7,711 bases of DNA. Source: Bacteroidales bacterium. Its GTDB lineage: Bacteria; Bacteroidota; Bacteroidia; Bacteroidales; UBA7960. The position numbers and the translations under genes are program-made. The DNA lies in contig SKYG01000113.1 of assembly GCA_007128045.1 (NCBI GenBank), positions 1 to 7,711 of the forward strand, given 5' to 3'. Numbering within the stretch: position 1 is the first letter of the stretch; every line of letters starts with the position of its first letter. The notes beneath the pieces were generated by a model that did not search any database, was not told the DNA's origin, and saw only the letters and a program-made list of their open reading frames with translations. Below, piece by piece: positions 1 through 6,415 of the stretch.

Positions 1-88
1 ACCATTCAGCCCAAAAATCAACCAGTACGGGTTTATCTGATTTTAGAACCAATTCTTCAAAGTTAGCGTCTGTAAATTCAAGTGCCAT
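1..88 (-). CDS. trxA: Thioredoxin, N-terminal part only (cut by window edge)
   Basis: Small cytoplasmic thiol-disulfide oxidoreductase that reduces protein disulfides and is recharged by thioredoxin reductase. The 29 visible residues start MALEFTDANF and run to PVLVDFWAEW, the thioredoxin beta-strand that precedes the CGPC active site; the window ends exactly before that motif, so the catalytic cysteines are not visible. The ATG (complement of 86-88) gives the usual thioredoxin N-terminus and no Shine-Dalgarno sequence precedes it, as is normal in Bacteroidota. It lies 87 bp downstream of dnaE on the same strand, so it may be read from the dnaE transcript, but a good -7 element in the gap suggests its own promoter too. 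A thioredoxin-fold relative is possible, but the VDFWAEW segment fits classical TrxA well. Confidence 0.9.
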   Translation of the reverse strand, partial: MALEFTDANFEELVLKSDKPVLVDFWAEW

Positions 89-131
89 AATAAATTATCT
101 TTATAGTTGTTTTTTGTTGCATTTGTATGTG

Positions 132-139
132 CAAATATA
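132..139 (-). promoter_or_regulatory. Putative -7 promoter element for trxA
   Basis: On the minus strand this reads TATATTTG, a perfect match to the Bacteroidota -7 consensus TAnnTTTG, 43 bp upstream of the trxA start codon. TTG trinucleotides lie upstream (complements of 151-153 and 154-156), but only 11-14 bp away instead of the usual roughly 19-20 bp, so the -33 half is not convincing. The region is very AT-rich, so a chance match is possible. Confidence 0.45.
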
Positions 140-175
140 AATTAATTTCCCAACAATTTGAATTTAAACATAACA

Positions 176-3100
176 CTAATTGAGTCTGTAATTAAGTTGA
201 AAATGCTTTAACATGTCCTGAAGAAAGCCAACAGGTTCGATGTTTATTTTTCGTGAGATCAAATCAACACTATTTTTTTCAACCCGATCACTTATAGATA
301 TTTTAAGCCGTGATTTGCCTTTGTGTTTTTTTGCATATTCCAATAGCATTTTTATCAAAAATTCATTGATGTCGCCGACCGGCAATATTAATGATAGTTC
401 TGACATGCCTATATCTGATAGCTCGCTTAACAGGCCAATATGTTTGATTTTAATTTCGATTTGTGAATTGTTATACCTGTTCTCCTGTATTCTCGCCTTT
501 ACATATACAAACTGTTGGTTTTCCAAAAAATGTTTTAATTTCAGATAATCTTCAGCGAAAAGAAACAACTGATGGGTATCGGTATAGTCTTCTATTTGAA
601 AACTGCCATATGGTTTTCCATTTTTGGTGTACTTATGCACTGCACCAGTGATTATGCCGGCGAATGTTACTTCCTTGTTTCTAAGTGTTGGCAGGTTTTT
701 TAAATCTCCGACAGTAATATTGCACAGATGGTTTATCTGTATCTTATAGTCATCCAGTGGGTGCCCTGAGATGTACATTCCTGTAACTTCCTTTTCTTCG
801 CGAAGCATTTCAAGCTTATTCCATTTTGGACAATCGGGCAAGGTTAAATCGGGAAAGCTCGACTCTTCATTCTCTTCAAACAGGTTCATCTGGGAAGTAT
901 TCTCCCGTAACAAAACCTGATTTGTATGTCGAATGAGGCGATCAATAAAGCTCGTCAGCCCCTGATCATCGGAAAAAAAGAACTGTGCCCTGTGGCATTC
1001 TGAGAAACCATCAAAAGCACCGGCTCTTGCGAGTGATTCAAACACCCTCTTATTTACGGTTCGCAGGTTAACACGGCGGGAAAAGTCAAAGATATTCAGA
1101 TAGGGCCCATTTTTGTGCCGCTCCGACACGATGTTTTCAACCGCACCTTCTCCCACGCCTTTAATAGCGCCCAGACCAAACCTGATCTCACCTTTATTGT
1201 TAACAACGAAGTTAAACGTACTTTCATTGACATCCGGGCCCATTACAGGAATACCTTGTCGATGGCATTCTTCCATCATGAAGGTAATTTTTTTCAGATC
1301 GCTGAAGTTGTGCGTCAGCACTGCGGCCATATATTCAGCCGTATAGTTGGCTTTCAGATAGGCTGTGCGATAAGCGACGAACGAGTAGGCTGCAGAATGC
1401 GACCTGTTAAAGCCATATTGTGCAAATCGTGCCATAACATCAAATATCGTTTCGGCCTTTTCCGGATCGATACCTTTTTTTTGAGCACCTTCGATGAAAA
1501 AAACCTTTTGTTTTTCCATCTCTTCCTTTTTCTTCTTCCCCATGGCACGTCTGAGAATATCGGCACTTGCCAGTGAGAAGCCCGCCATAATCTGAGCTGC
1601 CTGCATAATCTGTTCCTGGTAAACCATAATGCCGTAGGTGGGTCGCAGTATCTCCTCCAGCCAGGGATGTGGGTATTCAACATCTTGTCTGCCATGTTTC
1701 CTGCTTATATACAAAGGTATAAATTCCATGGGGCCAGGCCTGTATAAGGCATTCATGGCGATCAGATCTTCAATATTTGTCGGTTTTAGCTCTTTCAGGT
1801 ATTCACGCATACCTGACGATTCAAACTGGAAGGTACCTATGGTTTCGCCTTTTTGATATAGTTTATAGGTGTCTGGGTCATCCAGAGGGATTTTCTCTAT
1901 GTCGATTTTGCTGCCGTACCTGTTTTCAATATTTGTCAGTGCTTCCTTTATGATCGATAATGTCTTTAGCCCCAGGAAATCCATCTTCAGCATTCCCACT
2001 GATTCAACGGATTTCCCTTCATACTGCGTCACCGGCAAGTCTGAGTCTTTCTGGGTGCTCAATGGAAGGCAATCTACAAGATTGGTCGGACCAATAATCA
2101 CCCCACAAGCATGCACGCCGGTTTGTCTGTTCGACCCTTCGAGCATCTGGGCAAATTTCAGGGTTTCCTGTATTAAAGGGTTATCATCTTTAAGTGCCTT
2201 GGCCAGATCCGGAACCTCCTTGTAGGCTTGTTTTAGGGAGACCCCGGCCCGTTCGGGCACCAGTTTCGCCAGCCGGTCGGCTTCAGAAAGTGGCAATTTA
2301 AGAACGCGCGCTACATCCCTGATAGAAGATTTTGCTGCCATGGTTCCAAAAGTCACAATCTGTGCAACCTTTTCACGGCCATACTTGTTAATGACATATT
2401 GTAATACTTTGTCTCTGCCTTCATCATCAAAATCGATATCGATATCTGGCATAGAGACCCGTTCAGGATTTAGAAAGCGTTCAAAAAGCAGGTTGTATTT
2501 GATGGGATCAATGGCGGTTATCCCAGTGCAATAGGCAACTGCTGATCCTGCAGCACTGCCCCTGCCGGGCCCAACTGCCACATCCATCTGGCGGGCTTGA
2601 TTGATAAAGTCCTGCACAATAAGAAAGTAGCCGGCAAACCCCATTTCCCGGATCACTCCAAGTTCAAAGTCCAATCGCTCTTTTACCTCATCAGTTATTT
2701 TTGGATATAAGCGTGCAGCACCTTCGTAAGAGAGATAACGAAGATAATCATCTTCTGAAGAATAGCCTCCAGGTAATGGAAACCCAGGAAGCATCACCTT
2801 TTTGGTCGTTATTTCGTAATCGTCTACTTTATTGGAAATCTCTGCTGTATTGCTGATGGCTTCTGGAATATCTTCAAACAATCTGACCATCTCTGCCCTG
2901 GTTTTCAAATATTCCTGGCCAGTGTACTTCATCCTGTTGGGATCATCAAGGTCTTTACCTGTTTGTAAGCAAACCAGTATGTCGTGCGCTTTGGCATCTT
3001 CAGCATTGACGTAATGACAATCATTTGATGCAATAACCTTTAGGTTCAGTTGTTTTGCAATGCTTAACAATGCCTGGTTAACTGGTTCTTGCTCCGGCAA

Positions 3101-3643
3101 TCCATGCCGCTGCAGTTCCAAATAAAAGTCATCTCCAAATACGTCAATATATTCCCTGACCAGTTCAATAGCATGTTCCGCCCCCTTCTCCATTATTGCC
3201 TGCGGTACTTCTCCACCCAAACAGGCTGTGGAAGCAATGATGCCTTCATGGTATTTAAACAGCAACTCTTTATCAATACGGGGTGTGTAATAGAAGCCCT
3301 CTAAAAATCCATATGATACCATCCTGGAAAGATTCTCGTATCCGATACGGTTTTTAGCCAGCAACACCATATGATACCCGCTGCGGTCTTCCCTGCCTTT
3401 CTTTTCGAACCGACTACCGTCAGCAACATACACTTCGCATCCAATGATGGGTTTGATGCCAAGTTTACGTGCATAGCCAGAAAAATGAAGCACCCCGTAC
3501 ATATTGCCGTGGTCGGTAATGGCCAGTGCTTTCATCCCGTCTGCGGCAGCTTTATCCAACAAAGGTTCAATAGATGATGCTCCATCTAAAATGGAGTATT
3601 GCGTATGGACATGTATATGTGTAAATTGTGGAATTTCCATCAT
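176..3643 (-). CDS. dnaE: DNA polymerase III subunit alpha
   Basis: Replicative polymerase subunit that extends DNA at the fork with the beta clamp and clamp loader. At 1155 aa it is about the length of E. coli DnaE (1160). Domains in order: PHP domain (about 7-270) with all nine expected metal ligands (H11, H13, D20, H45, E70, H91, C141, D208, H210), suggesting intrinsic 3'-5' exonuclease; catalytic core (about 285-790) with GPGRGSAAGS at 358-367, catalytic aspartates D402 and D404 in PDIDIDF and D555 in KMDFLGL, YRPGPM at 634-639 and NRSHSAAYS at 746-754; helix-hairpin-helix region around 823-840 (GLGAIKGVGEG); clamp-binding QMNLF at 918-922; OB fold about 990-1070; a weakly conserved C-terminal domain. 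No intein or frameshift is seen. The start has two adjacent Met codons; the first is used here and either is possible. It is divergent from rpsP and upstream of trxA. Confidence 0.98.
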   Translation of the reverse strand: MMEIPQFTHIHVHTQYSILDGASSIEPLLDKAAADGMKALAITDHGNMYGVLHFSGYARKLGIKPIIGCEVYVADGSRFEKKGREDRSGYHMVLLAKNRIGYENLSRMVSYGFLEGFYYTPRIDKELLFKYHEGIIASTACLGGEVPQAIMEKGAEHAIELVREYIDVFGDDFYLELQRHGLPEQEPVNQALLSIAKQLNLKVIASNDCHYVNAEDAKAHDILVCLQTGKDLDDPNRMKYTGQEYLKTRAEMVRLFEDIPEAISNTAEISNKVDDYEITTKKVMLPGFPLPGGYSSEDDYLRYLSYEGAARLYPKITDEVKERLDFELGVIREMGFAGYFLIVQDFINQARQMDVAVGPGRGSAAGSAVAYCTGITAIDPIKYNLLFERFLNPERVSMPDIDIDFDDEGRDKVLQYVINKYGREKVAQIVTFGTMAAKSSIRDVARVLKLPLSEADRLAKLVPERAGVSLKQAYKEVPDLAKALKDDNPLIQETLKFAQMLEGSNRQTGVHACGVIIGPTNLVDCLPLSTQKDSDLPVTQYEGKSVESVGMLKMDFLGLKTLSIIKEALTNIENRYGSKIDIEKIPLDDPDTYKLYQKGETIGTFQFESSGMREYLKELKPTNIEDLIAMNALYRPGPMEFIPLYISRKHGRQDVEYPHPWLEEILRPTYGIMVYQEQIMQAAQIMAGFSLASADILRRAMGKKKKEEMEKQKVFFIEGAQKKGIDPEKAETIFDVMARFAQYGFNRSHSAAYSFVAYRTAYLKANYTAEYMAAVLTHNFSDLKKITFMMEECHRQGIPVMGPDVNESTFNFVVNNKGEIRFGLGAIKGVGEGAVENIVSERHKNGPYLNIFDFSRRVNLRTVNKRVFESLARAGAFDGFSECHRAQFFFSDDQGLTSFIDRLIRHTNQVLLRENTSQMNLFEENEESSFPDLTLPDCPKWNKLEMLREEKEVTGMYISGHPLDDYKIQINHLCNITVGDLKNLPTLRNKEVTFAGIITGAVHKYTKNGKPYGSFQIEDYTDTHQLFLFAEDYLKLKHFLENQQFVYVKARIQENRYNNSQIEIKIKHIGLLSELSDIGMSELSLILPVGDINEFLIKMLLEYAKKHKGKSRLKISISDRVEKNSVDLISRKINIEPVGFLQDMLKHFQLNYRLN

Positions 3644-3669
3644 GGTGTATTTTGGTTGATAAAAATATA

Positions 3670-3677
3670 CAAATTAT
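3670..3677 (-). promoter_or_regulatory. Possible weak -7 element for dnaE
   Basis: The minus strand reads ATAATTTG here, which contains TA-A-TTTG, that is the TAnnTTTG consensus with one spacer base missing, 26 bp upstream of the dnaE start codon. No -33 TTTG is correctly spaced. It is listed because dnaE must be transcribed from this divergent gap and nothing better is visible; confidence is low. Confidence 0.2.
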
Positions 3678-3738
3678 CACTGAGATTATCCGGAAATTGT
3701 TCACAATCGACCTTTTTTTATGAACCTTTATCAAAATA

Positions 3739-3789
3739 CAGGGGTATGATTTTTTTATTTGAAAAAAAAACCGGATATTTGCACCCCTG
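3739..3789. repeat. Inverted repeat / potential hairpin upstream of rpsP
   Basis: CAGGGGT (3739-3745) is repeated as its exact reverse complement ACCCCTG (3783-3789). Inside lies a second inverted pair, seven T (3750-3756) and nine A (3762-3770) around ATTTG, so the segment could fold as two stacked stems with an asymmetric internal loop, or act as a palindromic operator. It ends 36 bp before the rpsP start codon and overlaps the best -7-like element for that gene. The GC-rich arms stand out in an AT-rich gap, but a 7-bp repeat at this distance can also arise by chance. Confidence 0.4.
3774..3781 (+). promoter_or_regulatory. Putative -7 promoter element for rpsP-rimM
   Basis: GATATTTG matches the Bacteroidota -7 consensus TAnnTTTG at five of its six fixed positions and ends 44 bp before the rpsP ATG, a sensible leader distance. 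A TTTG at 3758-3761 could be the -33 element, but the 12-bp spacing is shorter than usual. The element sits within the inverted repeat described separately. Confidence 0.35.
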
Positions 3790-3825
3790 AATTCAATTTA
3801 TTTATTTATCTAATTATTTGATCCA

Positions 3826-4515
3826 ATGCCAACAAGAATCAGACTACAAAGAAAAGGCAAGAAGGGGCAACCCTTTTACCACTTGGTAGTAGCGGATGGT
3901 CGTGCACCCCGGGACGGAAAATTTATTGAGAGACTTGGCACTTACAACCCCATGACCCACCCTGCTACCATAGACATCAACTTTGACCGCGCCCTTTATT
4001 GGGTGCAGGTAGGCGCTCAGCCGACCGACACTGCGCGTAGCATTTTATCGCATAAAGGGGTTTATTTAAAGCATCACCTGCTCAAAGGCGTTACTAAAGG
4101 AGCCCTTACTGAAGATCAGGTAGAAGAGAAATTTGAAGCCTGGCTGAAAGAGAAAGAAGAAAAACTCGCCAAGGTATCAAAGGAAAAAGAGCTTTCTGAC
4201 AAAGAGCAAGCCAAGAAACAGCTTGAATACGAAAGAAAGATTGACGAAGCAAGGGCCAATGAACTGGCTAAAAAACGGAGTACTGTTGTAGTGGAAGAGC
4301 GCGCTGCATCAGCAAAACAATCTGAAGCTCCCGATAAGGGCGAAGCCCCTGAAGCCAGTGCAGCAGAAACCACTGAGGTTGTTGCTGAACCTGAAGCTAC
4401 AGCAAGTGATGAAAAAGTTGATGAGAAAGCTGCTAAAACTGAAGAACCGGAAGCTCCCACCAAAACCGAGGATGCTGAAGAATCTCCGGCTGATGCGGAC
4501 AAAAAAGCGGAATAG
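3826..4515 (+). CDS. rpsP: 30S ribosomal protein S16 with long C-terminal extension
   Basis: Structural protein of the small ribosomal subunit that binds 16S rRNA and is needed for 30S assembly. Residues 1-85 are a classic S16 domain (MPTRIRLQRKG start, VVADGRAPRDGKFIERLGTY, then GAQPTDTARSIL at 63-74). The protein is 229 aa against about 80-90 aa in E. coli and most bacteria. Residues 95-150 form a highly charged Lys/Glu-rich segment, probably helical or coiled-coil, and residues 160-229 are a low-complexity tail rich in Glu, Ala, Lys, Pro, Asp and Thr, mostly acidic and probably disordered. Extensions of S16 are known in Bacteroidota; this one appears long even so. The tail is in frame with normal codons and no sign of a fusion to another domain. 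The ATG has no Shine-Dalgarno sequence. First gene of a pair with rimM, 29 bp downstream. Confidence 0.97.
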   Translation: MPTRIRLQRKGKKGQPFYHLVVADGRAPRDGKFIERLGTYNPMTHPATIDINFDRALYWVQVGAQPTDTARSILSHKGVYLKHHLLKGVTKGALTEDQVEEKFEAWLKEKEEKLAKVSKEKELSDKEQAKKQLEYERKIDEARANELAKKRSTVVVEERAASAKQSEAPDKGEAPEASAAETTEVVAEPEATASDEKVDEKAAKTEEPEAPTKTEDAEESPADADKKAE

Positions 4516-4544
4516 CTCGTTTATTAATGATATAGGCTGTTAAG

Positions 4545-5078
4545 ATGAATGCATCTGACTGCTTTTATTTGGGTTATGTGTCCAAGACATTTGGGTACAA
4601 AGGGGCTCTAACATTTTTTTTGGATGTTGATAACCCTGCCGATTATAAAAAATTGGAATCAGTATTCATCCAATTAGGAGGAAAACTGGTTCCTTTTTTT
4701 ATTACATCATTATCAATTCGCCCAAATAGCCGTGAAGCAAATGTATATCTTCAGGGCATTGACACGGAAGAAAAGGCGACGTCTCTTTGCAACAAGGAAT
4801 TGTATTTGCCCCTGACCTTTCTACCCGAACTGAAAGGAAATAAATTTTATTTTCATGAGGTTGAAGGGTATGAGGCTATTGACAACCAAATGGGAGCAAT
4901 AGGGATCATAGAAAGGGTTATAGACTTGCCAGGCAATCCGTTGTTCCTTATAAGATCCGACTACCAGGAAATACTGATCCCAGTAAGGGATGAATTTATC
5001 CAAAAACTTGACAGAGAGAATCGCAAGATTTTTCTTGACCCACCCGATGGCCTGATAGATATCTATAAGGAATCCTGA
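4545..5078 (+). CDS. rimM: Ribosome maturation factor RimM
   Basis: Cytoplasmic assembly factor for the 30S subunit, acting on the 16S 3' (head) domain with S19; not part of mature ribosomes. At 177 aa it has the family's normal length. The N-terminal RimM barrel covers about 6-92 (FYLGYVSKTFGYKG, the counterpart of the usual G-x-h-x-K-T-H-G-h-K-G opening, with Phe at the His position). The C-terminal PRC-barrel covers about 98-175, with NKFYFHEVEG, GIIERVIDLPGNPLFLI, EILIPVRDEFI and a DPPDGLIDIY end, typical of RimM. The ATG lies 29 bp after the rpsP stop with no clear Shine-Dalgarno sequence. Co-transcription with rpsP is very likely, and S16 plus RimM is a widespread pair. No trmD follows, as it does in many other phyla. 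Confidence 0.95.
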   Translation: MNASDCFYLGYVSKTFGYKGALTFFLDVDNPADYKKLESVFIQLGGKLVPFFITSLSIRPNSREANVYLQGIDTEEKATSLCNKELYLPLTFLPELKGNKFYFHEVEGYEAIDNQMGAIGIIERVIDLPGNPLFLIRSDYQEILIPVRDEFIQKLDRENRKIFLDPPDGLIDIYKES

Positions 5079-5082
5079 CAGA

Positions 5083-5105
5083 TCAGACCCTTTGCAGGGG
5101 TCAGA
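5083..5105. terminator. Possible bidirectional hairpin between convergent rimM and symporter genes
   Basis: GACCC (5086-5090) pairs with GGGTC (5098-5102); a T-G wobble could add one pair, and TC (5083-5084) with GA (5104-5105) extends the stem across an A-A mismatch. The loop is 5-7 nt. It lies directly after the rimM stop and includes the stop codon of the opposing symporter gene (complement of 5101-5103), the usual place for a shared terminator. Neither side has a strong T run, so intrinsic termination is uncertain. Confidence 0.4.
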
Positions 5106-6315
5106 CTTTAAGTACCTCCCCTTCAGATTTTGCAATGATAACCGCGCCACATGAGTCGCTCCAAACATTGACGGTGGTTCGGAACATATCAAGTATCCTG
5201 TCTACGGCAAGTATCAGCCCTACCCCTTCCAAAGGCAATCCAACAGCAGTAAGAATTATGGTAATGATGACCAGGCCTGCCATAGGAATACCGGCTGCAC
5301 CAATTGATGCCAATAATGCTGTAAGAACGACTATGCCTTGCTGTAAAAGGGATAGCTCAATGCCATAAGCCTGCGCAATAAACAAGGCAGCCACACATTC
5401 ATATAAGGCTGTGCCATCCATATTAATCGTCGCGCCAAGGGGTAAAACAAAACCTGTTGTTTTAGTTGATACACCACTGTTTTTTTCTACGGCTTCCATG
5501 GTAAGAGGTAGGGTGGCATTGCTACTTGAAGTAGAAAAAGCAGTTAGCAAAGGAACCGTCATTCCCTTTGCATGCTTTATAGGATTTGACTTGCCAATAA
5601 CCCGAACCAACAATGGCAATATTATAAAGGCATGAATACAGAGTGCTCCCAGTACACAAAGCATATAAATACCCATTCTGCTGAAAATGGGCAGAAGATT
5701 ATCAGCATGCTCAGCAACCAGGCCTGACACAATACCAAAAATACCAAAAGGGGTAAATTTGATGACAAACATAGTTACCTGCATCATAACTTCAAAAATG
5801 GCGTTAAATGTTTTTTCAATTGGCAGTCTGAATGAAGACTTAACACGTGTTGCAAAAAAGCCAAAAAGTATGGCAAAAAATATGATAGAAAGCATATCAC
5901 CTCGTGCCATTGACTCTATAATATTATTAGGTATTATGTTTATCAGTGTTTGGCCAAAGCTCTCAGCACTGGCATCAAGCCCTTCCACCATGCTGCTCAA
6001 TCCAAGATCCGCACCTACGCCAGGTTTTACCAGATTCACCACAAATAATCCCGTAAAAATGGCAAACAAACTTGTCATAATGTAGTAGGAGAACGTTTTA
6101 ATACTCATTCTGCCCAGATTCTTTGCCGAACCAATACCTGTTACTCCAGACACGATAGAAGAAAAGATCAGGGGTACGATGATCATGCGTAATGCCCTTA
6201 AAAAAATGACCCCCATCCAGGTGACATACTGTACATAATTTGTGAAAAATATCCCAAATAGAATTGATAAAATGAGGGCAATCAGTATTTGCCAGTGTAG
6301 TGCGAGTTTTTTCAT
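5101..6315 (-). CDS. Dicarboxylate/amino acid:cation symporter (glutamate/aspartate transporter family)
   Basis: Inner-membrane secondary transporter of the DAACS/SDF family (GltP, GltT, Glt-Ph, DctA relatives), importing acidic amino acids or C4-dicarboxylates with Na+ or H+. At 404 aa it has the family's normal length and is hydrophobic throughout. Visible hallmarks: Ser-rich hairpin 1, STSSSNATLP at 261-270; NMDGT at 298-302 (TM7 cation and substrate site); hairpin 2, ASIGAAGIPMAG at 336-347; and TM8 DRILDMFRTTVNVWSD at 372-387. By alignment to Glt-Ph, D376, R379, N383 and D387 match D394, R397, N401 and D405; R379 is the residue that binds the acidic side chain, which favours glutamate/aspartate over neutral amino acids. 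The coupling ion cannot be settled. The ATG gives a short cytoplasmic N-terminus (MKKLALHWQ) before TM1. It is a single-gene unit: convergent with rimM, divergent from the permease. Confidence 0.94.
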   Translation of the reverse strand: MKKLALHWQILIALILSILFGIFFTNYVQYVTWMGVIFLRALRMIIVPLIFSSIVSGVTGIGSAKNLGRMSIKTFSYYIMTSLFAIFTGLFVVNLVKPGVGADLGLSSMVEGLDASAESFGQTLINIIPNNIIESMARGDMLSIIFFAILFGFFATRVKSSFRLPIEKTFNAIFEVMMQVTMFVIKFTPFGIFGIVSGLVAEHADNLLPIFSRMGIYMLCVLGALCIHAFIILPLLVRVIGKSNPIKHAKGMTVPLLTAFSTSSSNATLPLTMEAVEKNSGVSTKTTGFVLPLGATINMDGTALYECVAALFIAQAYGIELSLLQQGIVVLTALLASIGAAGIPMAGLVIITIILTAVGLPLEGVGLILAVDRILDMFRTTVNVWSDSCGAVIIAKSEGEVLKV

Positions 6316-6352
6316 TTGCCGGACAGTGTTGCTGATTTTCTGAATAATCTGG

Positions 6353-6360
6353 CAATATTA
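6353..6360 (-). promoter_or_regulatory. Putative -7 element for the symporter gene
   Basis: The minus strand reads TAATATTG, one mismatch from TAnnTTTG at the fixed positions, 37 bp upstream of the symporter ATG. Several TTTG motifs occur just upstream on that strand (for example the complement of 6373-6376), but with 12-bp spacing, shorter than expected for a -33 element. This is weak evidence. Confidence 0.3.
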
Positions 6361-6395
6361 CAAAAACAAATCCAAACAGCTAGGTTATAAAATCG

Positions 6396-6403
6396 TATTT
6401 TTG
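6396..6403 (+). promoter_or_regulatory. Putative -7 element for the ABC permease gene
   Basis: TATTTTTG is a perfect match to the Bacteroidota -7 consensus TAnnTTTG, 12 bp before the GTG start preferred for the permease. Its last three bases are the TTG that would be the alternative start codon, so if this promoter is real that TTG is not transcribed as a start. No matching -33 TTTG is seen 19-21 bp upstream. Confidence 0.4.
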
Positions 6404-6415
6404 TCAAAAAAAACG

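Noticed and set aside
1115..1576. 153-codon plus-strand open frame inside dnaE
   Set aside because: It lies fully antisense to the conserved polymerase core, has no family resemblance, and is explained by the codon use of dnaE.
1354..1695. 113-codon minus-strand open frame overlapping dnaE in another frame
   Set aside because: Same strand as dnaE but out of frame; the dnaE frame is conserved throughout, so this is neither a frameshift nor a separate gene.
3711..3789. Intrinsic terminator or small RNA in the dnaE-rpsP gap, suggested by T and A runs
   Set aside because: The region lies between two diverging genes, where no transcript needs to end, and the T run is not preceded by a GC-rich stem. 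Kept only as an inverted repeat.
4116..4502. 128-codon minus-strand open frame opposite the rpsP tail, rich in Ser and Ala
   Set aside because: It mirrors the low-complexity Glu/Ala tail of rpsP; the Ser/Ala composition is the expected antisense reading of GAA/GCT codons, and it has no recognisable domain.
4291..4512. Fusion of rpsP to another domain or a tandem DNA repeat in its tail
   Set aside because: Recurrent GAAGC-type codons reflect Glu/Ala composition; no regular repeat unit or recognisable second domain is present.
4821..5192. 123-codon minus-strand open frame across the rimM/symporter junction
   Set aside because: It overlaps two well-supported genes and its product resembles no known protein; it arises by chance.
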